From Uloborus plumipes (lineage: Eukaryota > Arthropoda > Arachnida > Araneae > Uloboridae), in contig JAXGGA010002988.1 in NCBI GenBank assembly GCA_038373865.1, forward strand, positions 1 to 64,000: DNA of 64,000 nt. The letters run 5' to 3'. The translations under genes were made by a program, and so were the position numbers. Positions 34,337 to 46,404 of this stretch are shown here, piece by piece. The notes beneath the pieces are model-generated. The model was not told the DNA's origin. It worked only from the letters and a program-made list of their open reading frames with translations, and searched no databases. Numbering within the stretch: position 1 is the first letter of the stretch; every line of letters begins with the position of its first letter.

Positions 34337-36328
34337 CTGGGCAATTTCATGCAAGTGTGGAAAAGCGTTGGAAAAATAAAACTACAGCAATGCGTCTGTT
34401 TTGCATATTTTTTTATTTAAAACTGTTTGAAATTTATTATTTATACTAATATTTTGTCAAGAATGTAGTATTTTTAGTTTGGCAGCACTTTGAAGTTGGA
34501 AATGGAATATTTAACTTTTGGTAAGGCAAATGATCAATCTTTCAACGTTGGTAAGTTTCAATTTTTTGCTTTAGATAACTGTTTTAAAGGAAGAATATTG
34601 ATTATTACACTTTAATTCAATATTGTGAATTGCTTAAATGAATGTTTTCACTTAAATTATGTGATTTATATAAACTTCAAAAATGCACTGTTCTATGTAA
34701 CGTAAGTTACCAAAAACATGTTAAAGTTCATGATGTGCATAAAGAAAGAGCAATGCAATGTTAACAATGCTATATTTTCTATCTTATAAGTGTGTATTAA
34801 GCAAATAGTTAAAGTTTTTTTTTAAATATTGTTTATTTAATTTTTTGTGCTACAATCAAAATGTGTAACGTAAGTTACCGAAATATGCAGGTAATGTAAG
34901 TTACCTAAGTAGGACTTAAATACTTGCGTTTATAAAGAAAGTAAATTGTGAAATAAACCTATGTGGTTAGTAGAAGTAATTTATTCAAGAATTCCTTTAA
35001 ATGTACTGTATTTACTTCATTTAAATGAATCATATTTCTTAAAATATCTCTATTTGTTAATAAGATTACAATACACCTCTATTATAAATTACATGTTTCT
35101 TTTTGGCTTTTAAGATATTAATTATCTCTAAACTATATCACTGCATTCGGAATATTTAAGAGGTAATTTACTAAAAATTATTCAGAAATGGACTTCTGTT
35201 ATGCTTTAAAGTTTTGAAATATGTTTTGGAAAAAACAAATATAAAAATATTTTATCTCTTACAGGTGAAATATATTTTATTCTGCATTAAAATGCCACTG
35301 AACTCTGCAGAAAGATGCGCTGTAAAAGGGGTATGTGAAAAGTCATGTGGATATTACAGATTCGAAAATAAAAGTCACTCTTGATGGTACTAAAATATGT
35401 CAGAAAAAGCAAAATTTATCAAAACTATTTTCTGAAGATCCGCACATTGACAATCAACATTTGAGAACTAGAAATGGACAAACTGTGGGGTTTCGTTTAG
35501 TTAAGTATTTCAAGGAACAAGAAGAAAAAACAGAGATAAAAGCCGGTGAATGGTGTGTGATGAAGTACGAAAATACATTGTATCCTTGAGTTGTGACAAT
35601 TATTGAAGAAAACGAGTTTAAAGTAAAAGTAATGGCTGCTGTTGGAACCTATTATATATGGCCAGAAACGACAGATGAAATTTATTATGAGAAAACGTGA
35701 TTCGAAAAATTGAACCTACCTGAACTTGTTAATAACAGTGACCAGTTTGCATTTAAAAGTTTTATGTTATGTAATATTTTCGATTGTTCATTGAATTTGG
35801 TATTAAATTTCTATAAATTCAATTTATAATTGTTAATTTTCAATATTTTGATCTAAACTAAGCTGTAATTTACATTTATTAATTTTTGTAATAAAGATTT
35901 GGTTGTAAGTAAATTTTGTAACGTAAGTTACTGTAACGTAAGTTACCCAGTCAAAAATTCCCATAATTCCCAATTTTTGAAATAAATTTTTAAATTAATG
36001 AAAATCAATTCCTGAGCATTATAAGGAACTGATAAATTATACTTCAAACAAGAAAACAGCTGTAATAGAGCAGAAATTTGCCTTAGAACCAATTTTCATA
36101 TTATGTCATTCCCTTTTTGTGTAACGTAAGATACTGCCTTAATTTTGACTGCTAAATTTTGAAAAATTTTAATGCATCGAATATTTTTACATTTTAATTT
36201 TGCTTTTGACTGTCATTTTCATAGAAAACATTTATTCAAAGTTTGTATGACAATATTTGTCTGTACTGAGGTGCTAAATGCCTAAGCGTTGGTCAAAATG
36301 TAACGAAAGTTACCGTGGAATTGCCCAG
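34337..36328 (+). mobile_element. DNA transposon B with iterated GTAACGTAAGTTACC motifs
   Basis: The ends CTGGGCAATTTCATG and CCGTGGAATTGCCCAG form a terminal inverted repeat about 2 kb apart. The near-palindrome GTAACGTAAGTTACC occurs exactly or with a few changes at 34697, 34865, 34891, 35918, 35933, 36121 and 36300, and the last lies directly beside the right terminus. A broken open frame occupies 35292-35757. The body is otherwise AT-rich. I cannot place it in a superfamily; target duplication is unclear. Confidence 0.8.
35292..35757 (+). pseudogene. Broken transposon-borne ORF
   Basis: This is the only coding-like sequence in transposon B. It follows TTTATCTCTTACAG, a plausible 3' splice site. 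An ATG at 35292 starts MPLNSAERCAVKG, then the frame shifts. From 35335 the frame stays open to a TGA at 35587-35589, resumes in frame to a TGA at 35698-35700, then continues through LPELVNNSDQFAF. Visible features are AGEWCVMKYENTLYP and YYIWPETTDEIYY. From memory, GxWxxVxYxxxxYPG...WPxxxDxxxY modules end many uncharacterised, often transposon-linked animal proteins and may be SH3/Tudor-like; I could not verify this. At least one frameshift and two stops make it non-functional. Function unknown. Confidence 0.65.
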
Positions 36329-37555
36329 TTGTAAAATAAATTCATGAATAAATTAAAAGGCTTAGAGAACACCAGTCTCGAAAAAAAAAATAATCAAAGC
36401 CGCTAAAATTTTCAGAAACACATAATACACTTGGTTGCACGCTTTTAGTTTTTACTTCTGACAATGGTCGAAAAAACTTTCAAGATTTCAAAGTTATGTT
36501 AGAAATTCAAAACGGACAACATAGTTTGAATGATATCTACTTGTTCTTTCCAATGGTGTCTTTCTTGTGTTATTCCAAAGAAGAGAGAAAAAGCTTTCAA
36601 AAAAGAGCAAAATATAAAATTTGAAAAAGGTCTAGACGAACTTTTAAAATTCACTCATCGAAATACAACGCCTCATTTTTAAGACTATCCGTATCATAAG
36701 TGTGCAATAAATTGATCAAGATTTGTTACAAACACTGGCTTTATAATAAGACCGGCTGTATTTGAGCACAGAGAGTTGACATTTCATAATAGAAATTACT
36801 TATAAAATTATATGCAGGAATTTTCTAATATCCCTCACAAAATCGAAACTTTTAGAAGAGGTTTGTAAGTACACTGCAAAATTAATAATGGTACAATTTT
36901 TTTTAAATTTAAATGTTATTCAATGATTTTATCTTATCGTCTAGAAATAAACATTGTTTTTGATATGCAAAATAATTTAAAATTTGATGATAATGTAAGA
37001 AAACCCTTCAACAAAATTATCATTATTTTTTAAAGAAATGAATGCAAGCCAATAGTACTTATGATCAACCATCCATTCATATCAGTCGAGAGCTTACAAC
37101 TAATCAAATGCTTCTGCTGCCTGTTATGGAATAAAACAAAAGGCATTTCTTCTTTTTCCTTCACTCGTACCAATTTACTTATCCACTCACCTAACATGAA
37201 GAGCAAGAGATTAATTGCAGGGTACCTTCGAATGGGAGCTTTTAATTATAAACAAACCGAGTGAAATTGAAATAGCTGAAATGTAAACAATGGCCTTCCA
37301 ACAAAGGATGGCGAGCAGTTATCCGTCTCCCATTTTCTTTATAGTACAGTTTTAAATCTCATTAAGAAGCAGTAAATTTTATTCCTCATATATGACAAGT
37401 AGCAGGAAATAAAAACTAAACATATATTAGAATATGTATAACACTGCAAAGGATGTTATTCATTTCCTTTCATGCACACTTAAGGATTGCACTGAGATTC
37501 ATTTCTAAGAAGTTACCTCAGCGATGATGGAGAAGTCATTTTTATGAATTATTCG
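36329..37555. other. No gene seen; AT-rich sequence
   Basis: Only short frames are present. No terminal repeats were matched. Confidence 0.4.
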
Positions 37556-38417
37556 AGTAGGGGAGTGGGAAGATAGCTGACCTGTTTCCAAATGAGCAAA
37601 TTGAAAATTTCTTCTGAAAATCAATGTACATAATGAAGAAATTATGAATTGCACCGCTGAAATGTTATTTTTCACGTTTTGGCAGTTATTTTGCACCTTT
37701 AAAAATGGTAAAAACTTTTCACCTCTAAAAAACATGGGGCAAAGCGAAAAATGCAGTACTTTTGTAATGAAAAAGTTATATTTGACGAGTTACAGTAATT
37801 TTCATCAAATGAATGCGTAAATAAGCGAATAAATGAATTATTAATGAAAAAATAAGCACATGAATATGTAAACAATTTTTTTATTGATTAATATGTGAGA
37901 AAAAGAAATGAGTGAATAAAATAGACAATAAATAACAAAATGAGTGAGTGAATGAATAAAAAGGTGAATTATTAAGTAAAAGAATGAACAAATTAATAAA
38001 TTAAGAAATAGGTTCGTGATTTGGTAAATGACTACATAAAAAACAAAACTAACAATTCCGTTTTGGCCCGCATACACTTGACAAATTACATTGAACATTT
38101 AAAATCAAAATACGCCTAATATAAACTAAATAAGGACTGCACTGCACATCAGTATGTCTCACTTAATAGTTAAAATGATTTACAAAAATTTTATCATTAT
38201 ATATTAACAAAAAATATTTTTGAAAAACCACGAATATTACGACTAAGGCATCAAATTTCGAAAATTCTTTGCATATATTTTTTCGATGATCATTGGAACT
38301 ATTTGTTTTTTGACTGGAATCAACTATGTGTTTGGGAACTCAGTTAAATTATTACTTGACGGGGAACGCTGCAAACTGAAAATATTTTACCATTTCCCTT
38401 TGCCCCACATTCCACTA
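37556..38417. mobile_element. DNA transposon C, copy 2 (diverged)
   Basis: It starts GTAGGGGAGTGGGAAGATAG and ends TTTGCCCCACATTCCACTAT. An internal TGGGGCAAAGCGAAAAA lies at 37735. A GAATAAATGAATTATTAATG-rich stretch and ATTTAAAATCAAAATACGCC align with copy 1 at 23079-24184. It lacks the hAT MITE found in copy 1. Confidence 0.65.
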
Positions 38418-39121
38418 TATCTTTTCAATTTATGTTATTCAAAAACGAATTTTGCTCTCCGGTTAAAAAAAGAGTTTTTTGAACAAATTAAAAAAAAAAA
38501 AACTTTGCTAAAACGGTTAAGTTGCGTCAATCAGGCGCCAAATTTTAAGCAGATTTTAAGGCCTGTACAATGTTTTTTTTTTTTTTTTTTTGTTAAAGAT
38601 CACTTCATGTCTAACAGACATGTTCACTCATGTCTAATTTTAAATTCGATATACGTAATCTTAAAAGAAAAAAAAATTCATTATTGAGCCATCAGTCTTC
38701 TTTTTTGAAAGAATTCTGCTTTAAAAGCTGATGACGAAATATGTAAAAGCGAAACCTTTTTCTTTTCATTCTTGCTACCACAGAAATACAGTTGAGCTTT
38801 GATTAACCTAAGCAGTCTGGTTAATAACTATTTGGGGTTTATAGCAAAATTCGGACTAATGGGGATTTAAAAAATGGCGATCAGGGGACCTCAGAAACTT
38901 TGACTCTAGAACATGTACAAATCGATTATTATATGTAATATTTTAATTACAGAACTAATTTATTATAAGCAGTAAATTTGTTCAATAAATGTTACGCAAA
39001 TTGGAAAATGAAATGCAAATTTAGTAGGATATTTTATACATACTTATGTTACATACGCACTTTAAAAAAACAACTGCATACATAATGTAATTATTCTCAG
39101 TTTTTTTAAAAATAATTCTTG
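38418..39121. other. No gene seen; A/T homopolymers
   Basis: A T run of about 20 bp lies at 38573-38591. CAGTTGAGCTTTGATTAACC at about 38791 resembles one pogo-like end without a partner. Confidence 0.4.
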
Positions 39122-40442
39122 TTTTTATAAAGCTTGTAACTTGTTTGACAGCTGAAATCTGAAATTGTCTCACAGCGTAAAAAAAAACAATAATTATCAA
39201 TTATAAAAAGCTGAGAAATCTAAAAAGAAAGAAATATACATTGTGCATGTATTTTTTTATAAAAGGATGCAAAATGAGATAATATTTACCGATACTTGTT
39301 TTTTTGATGCTGAGCTAATAAAAAAGAGCTGTGAAAAGAAAAAAATAGTTGACAAATGTAGCACATACGGTTTTTTTTTGTTTTTTTTTTGTCGAATTTC
39401 AAATGGTAAAAAACTTGACAAACACGTTGCGGTAACATTGCCATTAGTTGAACGTAATTATTAAATACAGCACTGAATGCAACACAAAGCATCATCTCGA
39501 TGCATTGCAAATTCCACAGTTTGAATCCCTGCCCATTTTGAAAGCACTCATTTTTGGAAAAGATTCCCCAAAAGTGTGGTCTAGCATATCTTTATTAATA
39601 CTGGTCTCACATAGCAAACATTTTCATTAATTAATTATTATTTTTGTAAAACTTGTAAATTTGTTTGACAGCTAAAATCGGAAATTGTCACAGAAGTTAC
39701 AAAAATAAATCATTATTATTAATTATAAAAGGCTGAGAATAATTACATTGTGTATGTAACTGTTTTGTAAAAGGATGTAAAGTAAGATAATATTTACCAA
39801 TACTTTATTTTTTGATAATGGGCGCAAATGAAAAACAGCTTTCACGGACTACAAAAAATGAACTGTTTTTTACAGTATAATTCTGGCAGCCGAGGTTCCA
39901 ATTTAAAATTGTAAAATGCACAGTAGTAAACTGTAAAACTAGCAATTTTAGTTTCTTATTGTAAAGTTAGCAGTTTTACAGTTTATTGCCTTAAAAATTT
40001 AGCTGTATTATACTATAAAATCAACAGTATAATACTGGCAGCAGAGGTTCCAGTTTAAAACTATAAAATTCGTGGTAATAAACTGTAAAATTAGCAATTT
40101 TACAGTTTATTACTATAAAGTTATAGCTGTATCATACTGTAAAAACAACATTTATTTTTTACAGTGCAGATGTTACGTTTTTTTTTTTTTTTTTTTTTGT
40201 AATTTCAAATGACAGAGAACTTGACAAACATGTTACGGTAGAATTGCCCATTAATTAAACGTAATTATTAAATACCGCATTGAATGCAACACTTAGCTTC
40301 ATCTCGATGCATTGAAATTTCGATCGAGTTTTCTCACTAACAAAGCATTCAATGCACTGGTATCGGAAATACTAACACTCACGGTAAGGAATGGATTCCC
40401 CCATTGGTCTTTTCTTTATCAATACCGGCTTCGGATAGCAAA
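39122..40442. repeat. Tandem duplication of about 490 bp, second copy split by a MITE
   Basis: Copy 1 (39122-39618) and copy 2 (39641-40442) share TTGTTTGACAGCT, AAAAGGATG.AAA.T.AGATAATATTTACC, ACTTGACAAACA.GTTGCGGTA-type sequence, CGTAATTATTAAATAC.GCA.TGAATGCAACAC and CATCTCGATGCATTG. Copy 2 carries the CACTG MITE at 39850-40166, which copy 1 lacks. Confidence 0.88.
39850..40166 (+). mobile_element. CACTG/TA MITE, copy 8
   Basis: It starts TACAAAAAATGAACTG and ends TTATTTTTTACAGTG. Two successive GGCAGC(C/A)GAGGTTCCA boxes (about 39887 and 40037) show it is a dimer-like form. It is inserted in the second copy of the tandem duplication around it. Confidence 0.87.
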
Positions 40443-41280
40443 AAGAGATAAATTTAAAATGAGGAGATCATAAAACTCTGTCGAGGCCAATCTTTTCTGT
40501 TTTTCCTCTGCTCGAGAGTTCCAATTTTCGTCCTTTTTTGCGCGGGAGAGGGCGAATGGATTCGATCGAATCGAGGACCGAGGTGGAAAAGCTATGGATC
40601 AAGACAGGGAAAGAGAGAGCTCATTTCGCGGACATGGGGTAATTTTCGGGACTTTGCGCTTGTTTGGGTGACATCCAGGGATGTCAATAATTCGCACATA
40701 TCTCGCGAAATTGCTTAAAATTAGCCGAGATTGGGAAGCGGGGCGGGTCTACCTAACGACCGGCAATCAGGCTCTCGTCTGGGCTCGAGCCTCGAGCACA
40801 CCCCAGTCGGCAAGAAGCGCGGGAACCCGTTGGATGCGCTCTGTCTTCGGCTCTCGGACGCATTCGGCTCGGATCTCGCTTCGGCCTTTGGATACAGGAA
40901 AAGATGCTCAGGCGCGTTCAATTCGAAATCTATACTTAATAATAGAAAGCCGAAGAGTTTGTTTGAACGTGCTAATCCCAGGAACTACTGGTTCGAATAG
41001 AAAAATTCTTTTTGTGTTGAATAGTCCATTTCATCAGGAAGGTTTTAAGCTTTTTTTCATGACGCAAAATGTGGGGAGTTATTATTAGAGTTTGAAAATA
41101 ATAATGGTCAAAAAGCACGAGCGGATTAGTTTCCACTCTTCTCGAGAGATGGCGTTCATTAAAAGTATTGCTTTGACAACTGTGTGTAGAGGGCGCTGAC
41201 CGTAACGAGCCGCTGTGGCGGCGAGTTTGTTGCTCTACCGAAAGCGGATGCGTCATTTGACATCTCTTTCAATTCCAAGG
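40443..41280. other. No assignable gene; GC-rich island 40490-40930
   Basis: A 135-codon plus frame at 40681-41088 and opposing frames coincide with GC-rich, CG-containing DNA. The translation has no domain I recognise, and frames are open on both strands, so I do not call a gene. Confidence 0.4.
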
Positions 41281-41311
41281 TAGCCCGTGCAACGCCGGGC
41301 CACGCAGTTAG
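41281..41311 (+). mobile_element. Possible Helitron-type 3' terminus
   Basis: GCCCG, a 7-nt loop and CGGGC form a hairpin, followed after a short gap by CACGCAGTTAGT. Helitrons end with a hairpin just upstream of CTRR and insert before T. Here TTAG would be a mutated CTAG. The element's 5' end was not found. Confidence 0.45.
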
Positions 41312-42422
41312 TCAAACATAAAACGATAAAAGTTTCGCTTTTGCTTGGATAATAGTTGGTAGGTTTTAAAAGCACGATCGTCGTTTTTCTCCGTCTCTGA
41401 AGAATGAAATAGAAGGTTCAGCAAACAAGATTGCGAAGCATTTCCATAAGATAAAAAATATATTGAGGCATGCTTAAATTCAACGTAAAATTTGCTGAAG
41501 GTCGTATTTCCTTTCTTTTCTACTAAAGCACCAGAGATTGCTTTGAAAAGGAATACAGTTCGCATCTCTGCCTATAAGTTTGGGTAAGAGGCTCTCTTTT
41601 TTTTTTTTGCTTGTGCAGGATCATCCCATCGACAGAAAGCGAGACTAAACATTTCGCAGTGTTTTGAACGGCGGATTTTTAATTAAAAGCCAAGGATATT
41701 TTTTAACTATGTAAGTATTTCCCTTTGCAATTCTTAATGCATGCGCTTGCTGCAAAACACAACCTGCGGTCCTGTGGCAACGAAACACGCGTCAGGTTGC
41801 TAGGGCTCCCAAAGCAACCTTTCTTTCCTCCCCCCCTCCTCCAGATCTTGGGTTCTCAGTAATGCTGATGGATTCGTGCTTGAAATTCTCGAGTTTTATG
41901 CTTTACCGATGAAAAAGATATATTCATTAAATAATTTAAAGATAAAACATAATAGTTTTAGAAAATATAATTTTTTTACTCTGCAATCGAAAACCGAGCT
42001 ACTTTCATGCACATGCTGTATAAAAAGGTAGCGTTAAGAAGGAAATTAAAAAAAAATAAAAAACTATCTGCGCTAGCCCTAGACGCAATTTTTCTATTCC
42101 TTAAATCCCGCCCCCCCCCCCTTTCTTGCATCATATAAAAAAAGAGTATTCTAATTCGTATTCTAAAGAAACGAATATTGAGGGATCCATTTTTTACTTC
42201 ATTAATTTCATGATTAATAACTGAGCAACTAAGCTGTAATAGTAGTAATTCCAAAAAGTATATAAATTTTGCGAATTAAATGATCTTTGGTTTTCTTACC
42301 TAGCTTTTGGGAATTTTTGGATCTTGAAAACTCCATTTGGAAAGCTAATTTTTAACAAACTTGTTTTACTATTCGAAAGTATACCGCTAACAATAATGGT
42401 ATCCGCTTTTAGTAGTATGACT
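41312..42422. other. No gene seen
   Basis: A T run at about 41598-41609 and a C tract at about 42110-42121 are the only notable features. Confidence 0.4.
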
Positions 42423-43129
42423 TAGAGATTCACCGATCAGCAAATTGGCTGATTACCGATTAATCGGCTGTTGATAATCTGCGGAGCCGATAAATAATAA
42501 GAATGATTACTTTTAATACTACCAATTTTACGATCACTGTTTTTTTTTTTTTTTTTCTTTTTTTTTTTTTTACAGTTTTGATTATAGAAAGATTTAGTAA
42601 TTTATTTCTGAGAATTTTTTTTTGTCCATTTTCTTAATTTATCCATCAATATTTTAGTCAATTTCTTAGAACCAATTTTCATATTGCTGTCAACACAATA
42701 ACATCAACTCATTGTTAACTACGTTAACTAGACATGAACATTTTTAAAAAATTAAGGGAGTTTGTGGTGAGCATTTCAATTAAGGAATGTCTTCAATTAA
42801 AATGTTTCAATTATTAGTAGCCATTTAGATCAAGACTTGAAAATTAGAAGTTAAAAGCAATATGCTAAGGAGAAAAGTATCGACTCAAAAAAAGAAAAAC
42901 GTTGTAACATTTTTACATCTATACGGATATTTATTCAAAACAGGAAAATTACATTATTAAAAACTTTATATCAACTGTGAGAATTATTATTACTGTAAAT
43001 AAGATTATTAATCATAGTTTTTCGGGGAAGGTATACTTTAAAAAATATTTTTTTCGCCGAATAATCCAGCAAAAATTTGCCTATTATTAATAATCGGCAA
43101 AGGGGCCGATTATGACTGGTGCATCCCTA
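42423..43129. mobile_element. hAT-type non-autonomous element (TAGGGATGCACC ends)
   Basis: The left end TAGAGATTCACCGATCAG and the right end ACTGGTGCATCCCTA form an inverted repeat, with further internal GATTAATCGGC / GCCGATTAT matches. The flanks GTATGACT and GTATAAAT agree at 6 of 8 positions. TAGGGATGCACCGA-type ends are familiar from animal hAT elements. The 707-bp interior is AT-rich with T runs and has no transposase. Confidence 0.8.
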
Positions 43130-44587
43130 GTATAAATATAACTTATTTAGAAAATAAACTAGAAAGATTTTCTCCTAAATTTTATCATTTTAAATCTTTA
43201 CTTAAAGTGTCAAGCTGATGCGATATCCGACATCAGAACGCTATTGCTGGCATAGTAAGGAATTGTAACAAACCAAATACATTTTATTCATTGAATTACT
43301 TCTTAATTAAATTTTTATCTTTTATTTGTAACAAAATCGTGATGGTTTGCATTAATGGTGATACATTCCAATATGGAGTTCAGTTTTAAGTGCAGTTGAT
43401 GCTCTTTATAAAGAATACACATTATAAAGACCATCTCATTAAAACGACACCTGGGAAAAGCCTCAACTTTATCTCTATATATTCTAAGTCAATTTGATTT
43501 CAGTTAGCGACCTTTCTATATCGTCAAATCCAATATAGCGAGCAAATTCAGTGGAGAATATTTCTCTCATTTTTCCAAATAGAATATGTTTTTAAATTTT
43601 TAATTTGAAAAGAATTTGATTATTGTTTACGGACAAAGTGCATGGAGTCTTCAGTGTTCAGTGCAATTTTGAAGAGGGAAGAAATTATCATCTTCAGATG
43701 GAGGAGGGGGAGGGGGGGAGGTAAGAAGGTTGCAACAATAGCTCTTAGTGTAAAAAAAAAAAGCTTCTAATTTCAATAATATTTTTAAATGTTTAATGGA
43801 CACTAGATATCTTCTAGAACTGAAATGAAAAATTATGTTTTGCAAAAAGGTAAACAACTATTTCTGATTTTTTTTTCCTCCCAGAAAATAAATTATTTAT
43901 AAGTATGCAATAATTTTTTATCCTATATTTTTCAACGTAAAATCTGTTTAATACTTTGCAATAGTATTTTGCACTAATATATTTTTGAATTCCAATGAGG
44001 AAAAATAATTTGAGTACTTGGTTGAAATCTTTGAAAAATCTCCAAAATTAATGAAAGCACTGAACATTCACGATGCGTATGTACCTTTTACAGTGACGCC
44101 TCGTTATAAAGACCTTTTTTGTGAAACGAAGATGGTCTGGTACATCGAGCGTCTACTGTATTTGAAATTTCTGCAAAATCTTTCAGTAATAATTTAAAAT
44201 ACATCAAGTAGTTGCAAAAAGATGATATGTCATTCTAAATATTACAAAAAAATCTATCTAAAGAGACTGAGTGGCCAAGAGCAGAAAAACACGAGTATGT
44301 CAGTTATGTGGCTAAGAAGAAAAAAACTTAATGAAAATCTGATATGGTTCCCTGGTTAAGTAATCAACAAATATTACCAAGCCATTTTTTTATTTTTCTC
44401 TGCTCGGAGATTTAGTAAAACATATTTGGCCATGTATATTCGCAACAAATGTCTATGTAACTCCGTAAACAGCATTCAAGACAAAAAAAAAAAAAAACGC
44501 TCATATATTTAGTGATCTGCCAAAAACTATTTTCTTTAAATATTCCTTCCACCAGAAATTTTAGATTATTTTCCTTGGGGATATTAA
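43130..44587. other. No gene seen (one tiny TA-flanked element inside)
   Basis: Apart from the 68-bp element at 44091-44158 listed separately, only short frames and a G-rich patch at 43700-43723 are present. Confidence 0.4.
44091..44158. mobile_element. 68-bp TA-flanked pogo-like MITE remnant
   Basis: The ends CAGTGACGCCTCGTTATAAA and GTACATCGAGCGTCTACTG are imperfect inverted repeats flanked by TA at 44089-44090 and 44159-44160. The GACGCTCG...TATA pattern matches the element at 61354-61543. It seems to be little more than two joined ends. Confidence 0.6.
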
Positions 44588-44927
44588 CAGTGCAGAAAAT
44601 TAATGTTGTTTTTGCAGTATGATACAGTTAATTTTAAAGTAATCAACTGTACAATTTCTAACTTTAGAGTACTAAACTGTAAAACTGCTAATTGTAGTTT
44701 ATTACCGTGCATTTTACAGTTTTAACCTCTGCTGCCAGTATTATACTATTTTTTTACAGGATAATTCAGCTAAATTTTAAGGCAATAAACTGAAAAATTG
44801 CTAACTTCACAGTAATAAACTATAAAATTGTTAGTTTTACAGTTTATTACTGTGCATTTTAGATTTTAATTGGAACACCCAGCTGTCAGTATTGTACTGT
44901 AAAAACAACAGTTCAGTTTCTGCAGTG
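44588..44927 (-). mobile_element. CACTG/TA MITE, compound reverse copy 9
   Basis: The left end reads CAGTGCAGAAAATTAATG and the right end TCTGCAGTG followed by TA. Two reversed boxes, CTCTGCTGCCAGTATTATAC near 44729 and AGCTGTCAGTATTG near 44881, show the dimer-like arrangement also seen at 32982. Confidence 0.82.
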
Positions 44928-46402
44928 TAGCTTTAAGACACAATAATGAAACCATACGGATTCAAAAGATAAGTTTGAAACAAAAATTATAATATACGAT
45001 AACATTTTATCCGCCGCACTGGCCTTACTCTCCACAAAGAACATCATTTGATCTCCTTCCCTCCATTTGACGAGGAGGAAATCCTTAGCGTTGCGCATGC
45101 TCTATCAGAAGAATGAAAACGAAAATGAGCTTGTAAAATCGGAAGAGATTTTTGGATTCCACTCTGCCCAAAGGATTGCTGTTCTTATTTTTTATGCTCG
45201 TCAGTTATGAATGTAGAATCGCTCAGATTTAGTCGGCATTGCTCAGTCCCTTTATACTCTATTCGGACAAAGATCACTCTCAAAGATTTTGATAAATAAA
45301 TTCACATTTTTAAGCCCATGAACTTATTATCCATGAATAAAAATTACCACAAAAGAAAAATCTTCAAACTCATCTCCTGGCAAACTTTGTTTTTGTGAGA
45401 AAGTGCCTTCGGCTTCCAGGTACACTGTTAGATTAATGATGCGCTATTATTTAACTTTAGACAGATGTCTTTTCATCCATAAAACTCCCTTTTTTGCATT
45501 GAAAAAGGCGTTCTTTGCAACTCCAAACCACGTGTCAGAAAAATTATTTAAGTTCTGTCGGAACTTCTTTACCTTATCCTTTATTGTTCAATTATGGCCA
45601 GAAATTATGTTGAGAAAACACTTCGGTGATTCAAAAACAATATTTACACAATTTTGTTTAAATATAATTATTCTGAACTAGCCCCCTTAACCTCACCGTG
45701 GAGGAATGTGAAGGTATCAAAGCGTGAACTTTTTAATGTATCACTGAGAGAAAACAATCTAATAAAATTAAACGGTTCTGTTTCAAGCATAATCTATATG
45801 AATTCCGTGTATATAAAATGCATCAAACGTTTCATTAAAATTAGTTTAATAGTCTAATTTTAGAGATATTTCTAGAAGAAAAAAACTGATTATAGCTCCA
45901 CTTCCCCTCAACTGACATTAAGATGTAAAATAATGATATGTAGAATAATTCAATTCCTCCCCAGTGCAAACATTTTATTTAATAGTGAAAAAATAGCGTT
46001 ATTTTTTAATTACAAGAATTCTATATTGAAAATACAATTAAAAACTCGACCGAATGCAATACGCAATAGAATTAACTGCTTGCATCGCATCAAAGAAGCT
46101 TTACTTTCTCGAGTTGATTTGGAAATTTCATGCACGAGTTGCAAACCTACGAAGCTAAGTGAAAGATAAAGTCATTGTTTGTTTTCTCTCTTGATTATGA
46201 TACGACGCATTTTATAAAGGATTTTTTTTCTGCGTCATTCACTTATTCCTTAAAATAAAAAAAATAATTTATTGTTTTGCATTTTACTTTATGTCTAAAT
46301 AAGAGAGATGCATTTCTGCGAGTGGAGGAAAGCAATACCTTTGTTGAAGTTTTAAAAAATGTGGAAACTACCATGCAACATTTTAACTTAAGTTGAATCT
46401 AC
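44928..46402. other. No gene seen
   Basis: The 92-codon plus frame at 45403-45681 is Phe/Leu-rich and unrecognised. No repeat structure stands out. Confidence 0.4.
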
Positions 46403-46404
46403 TA

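Noticed and set aside
38286..38687. 133-codon frame with a hydrophobic start
   Set aside because: It is AT-driven and low-complexity, begins inside the right end of transposon C copy 2 and runs through A and T homopolymers.
40681..41088. 135-codon plus-strand open frame, tied for the longest in the window
   Set aside because: The DNA is GC-rich with frames open on both strands, and the translation has no recognisable domain, conserved spacing or supporting splice sites.
44091..44158. Functional regulatory palindrome
   Set aside because: TA flanks and similarity to the ends at 61354-61543 fit a collapsed MITE better.
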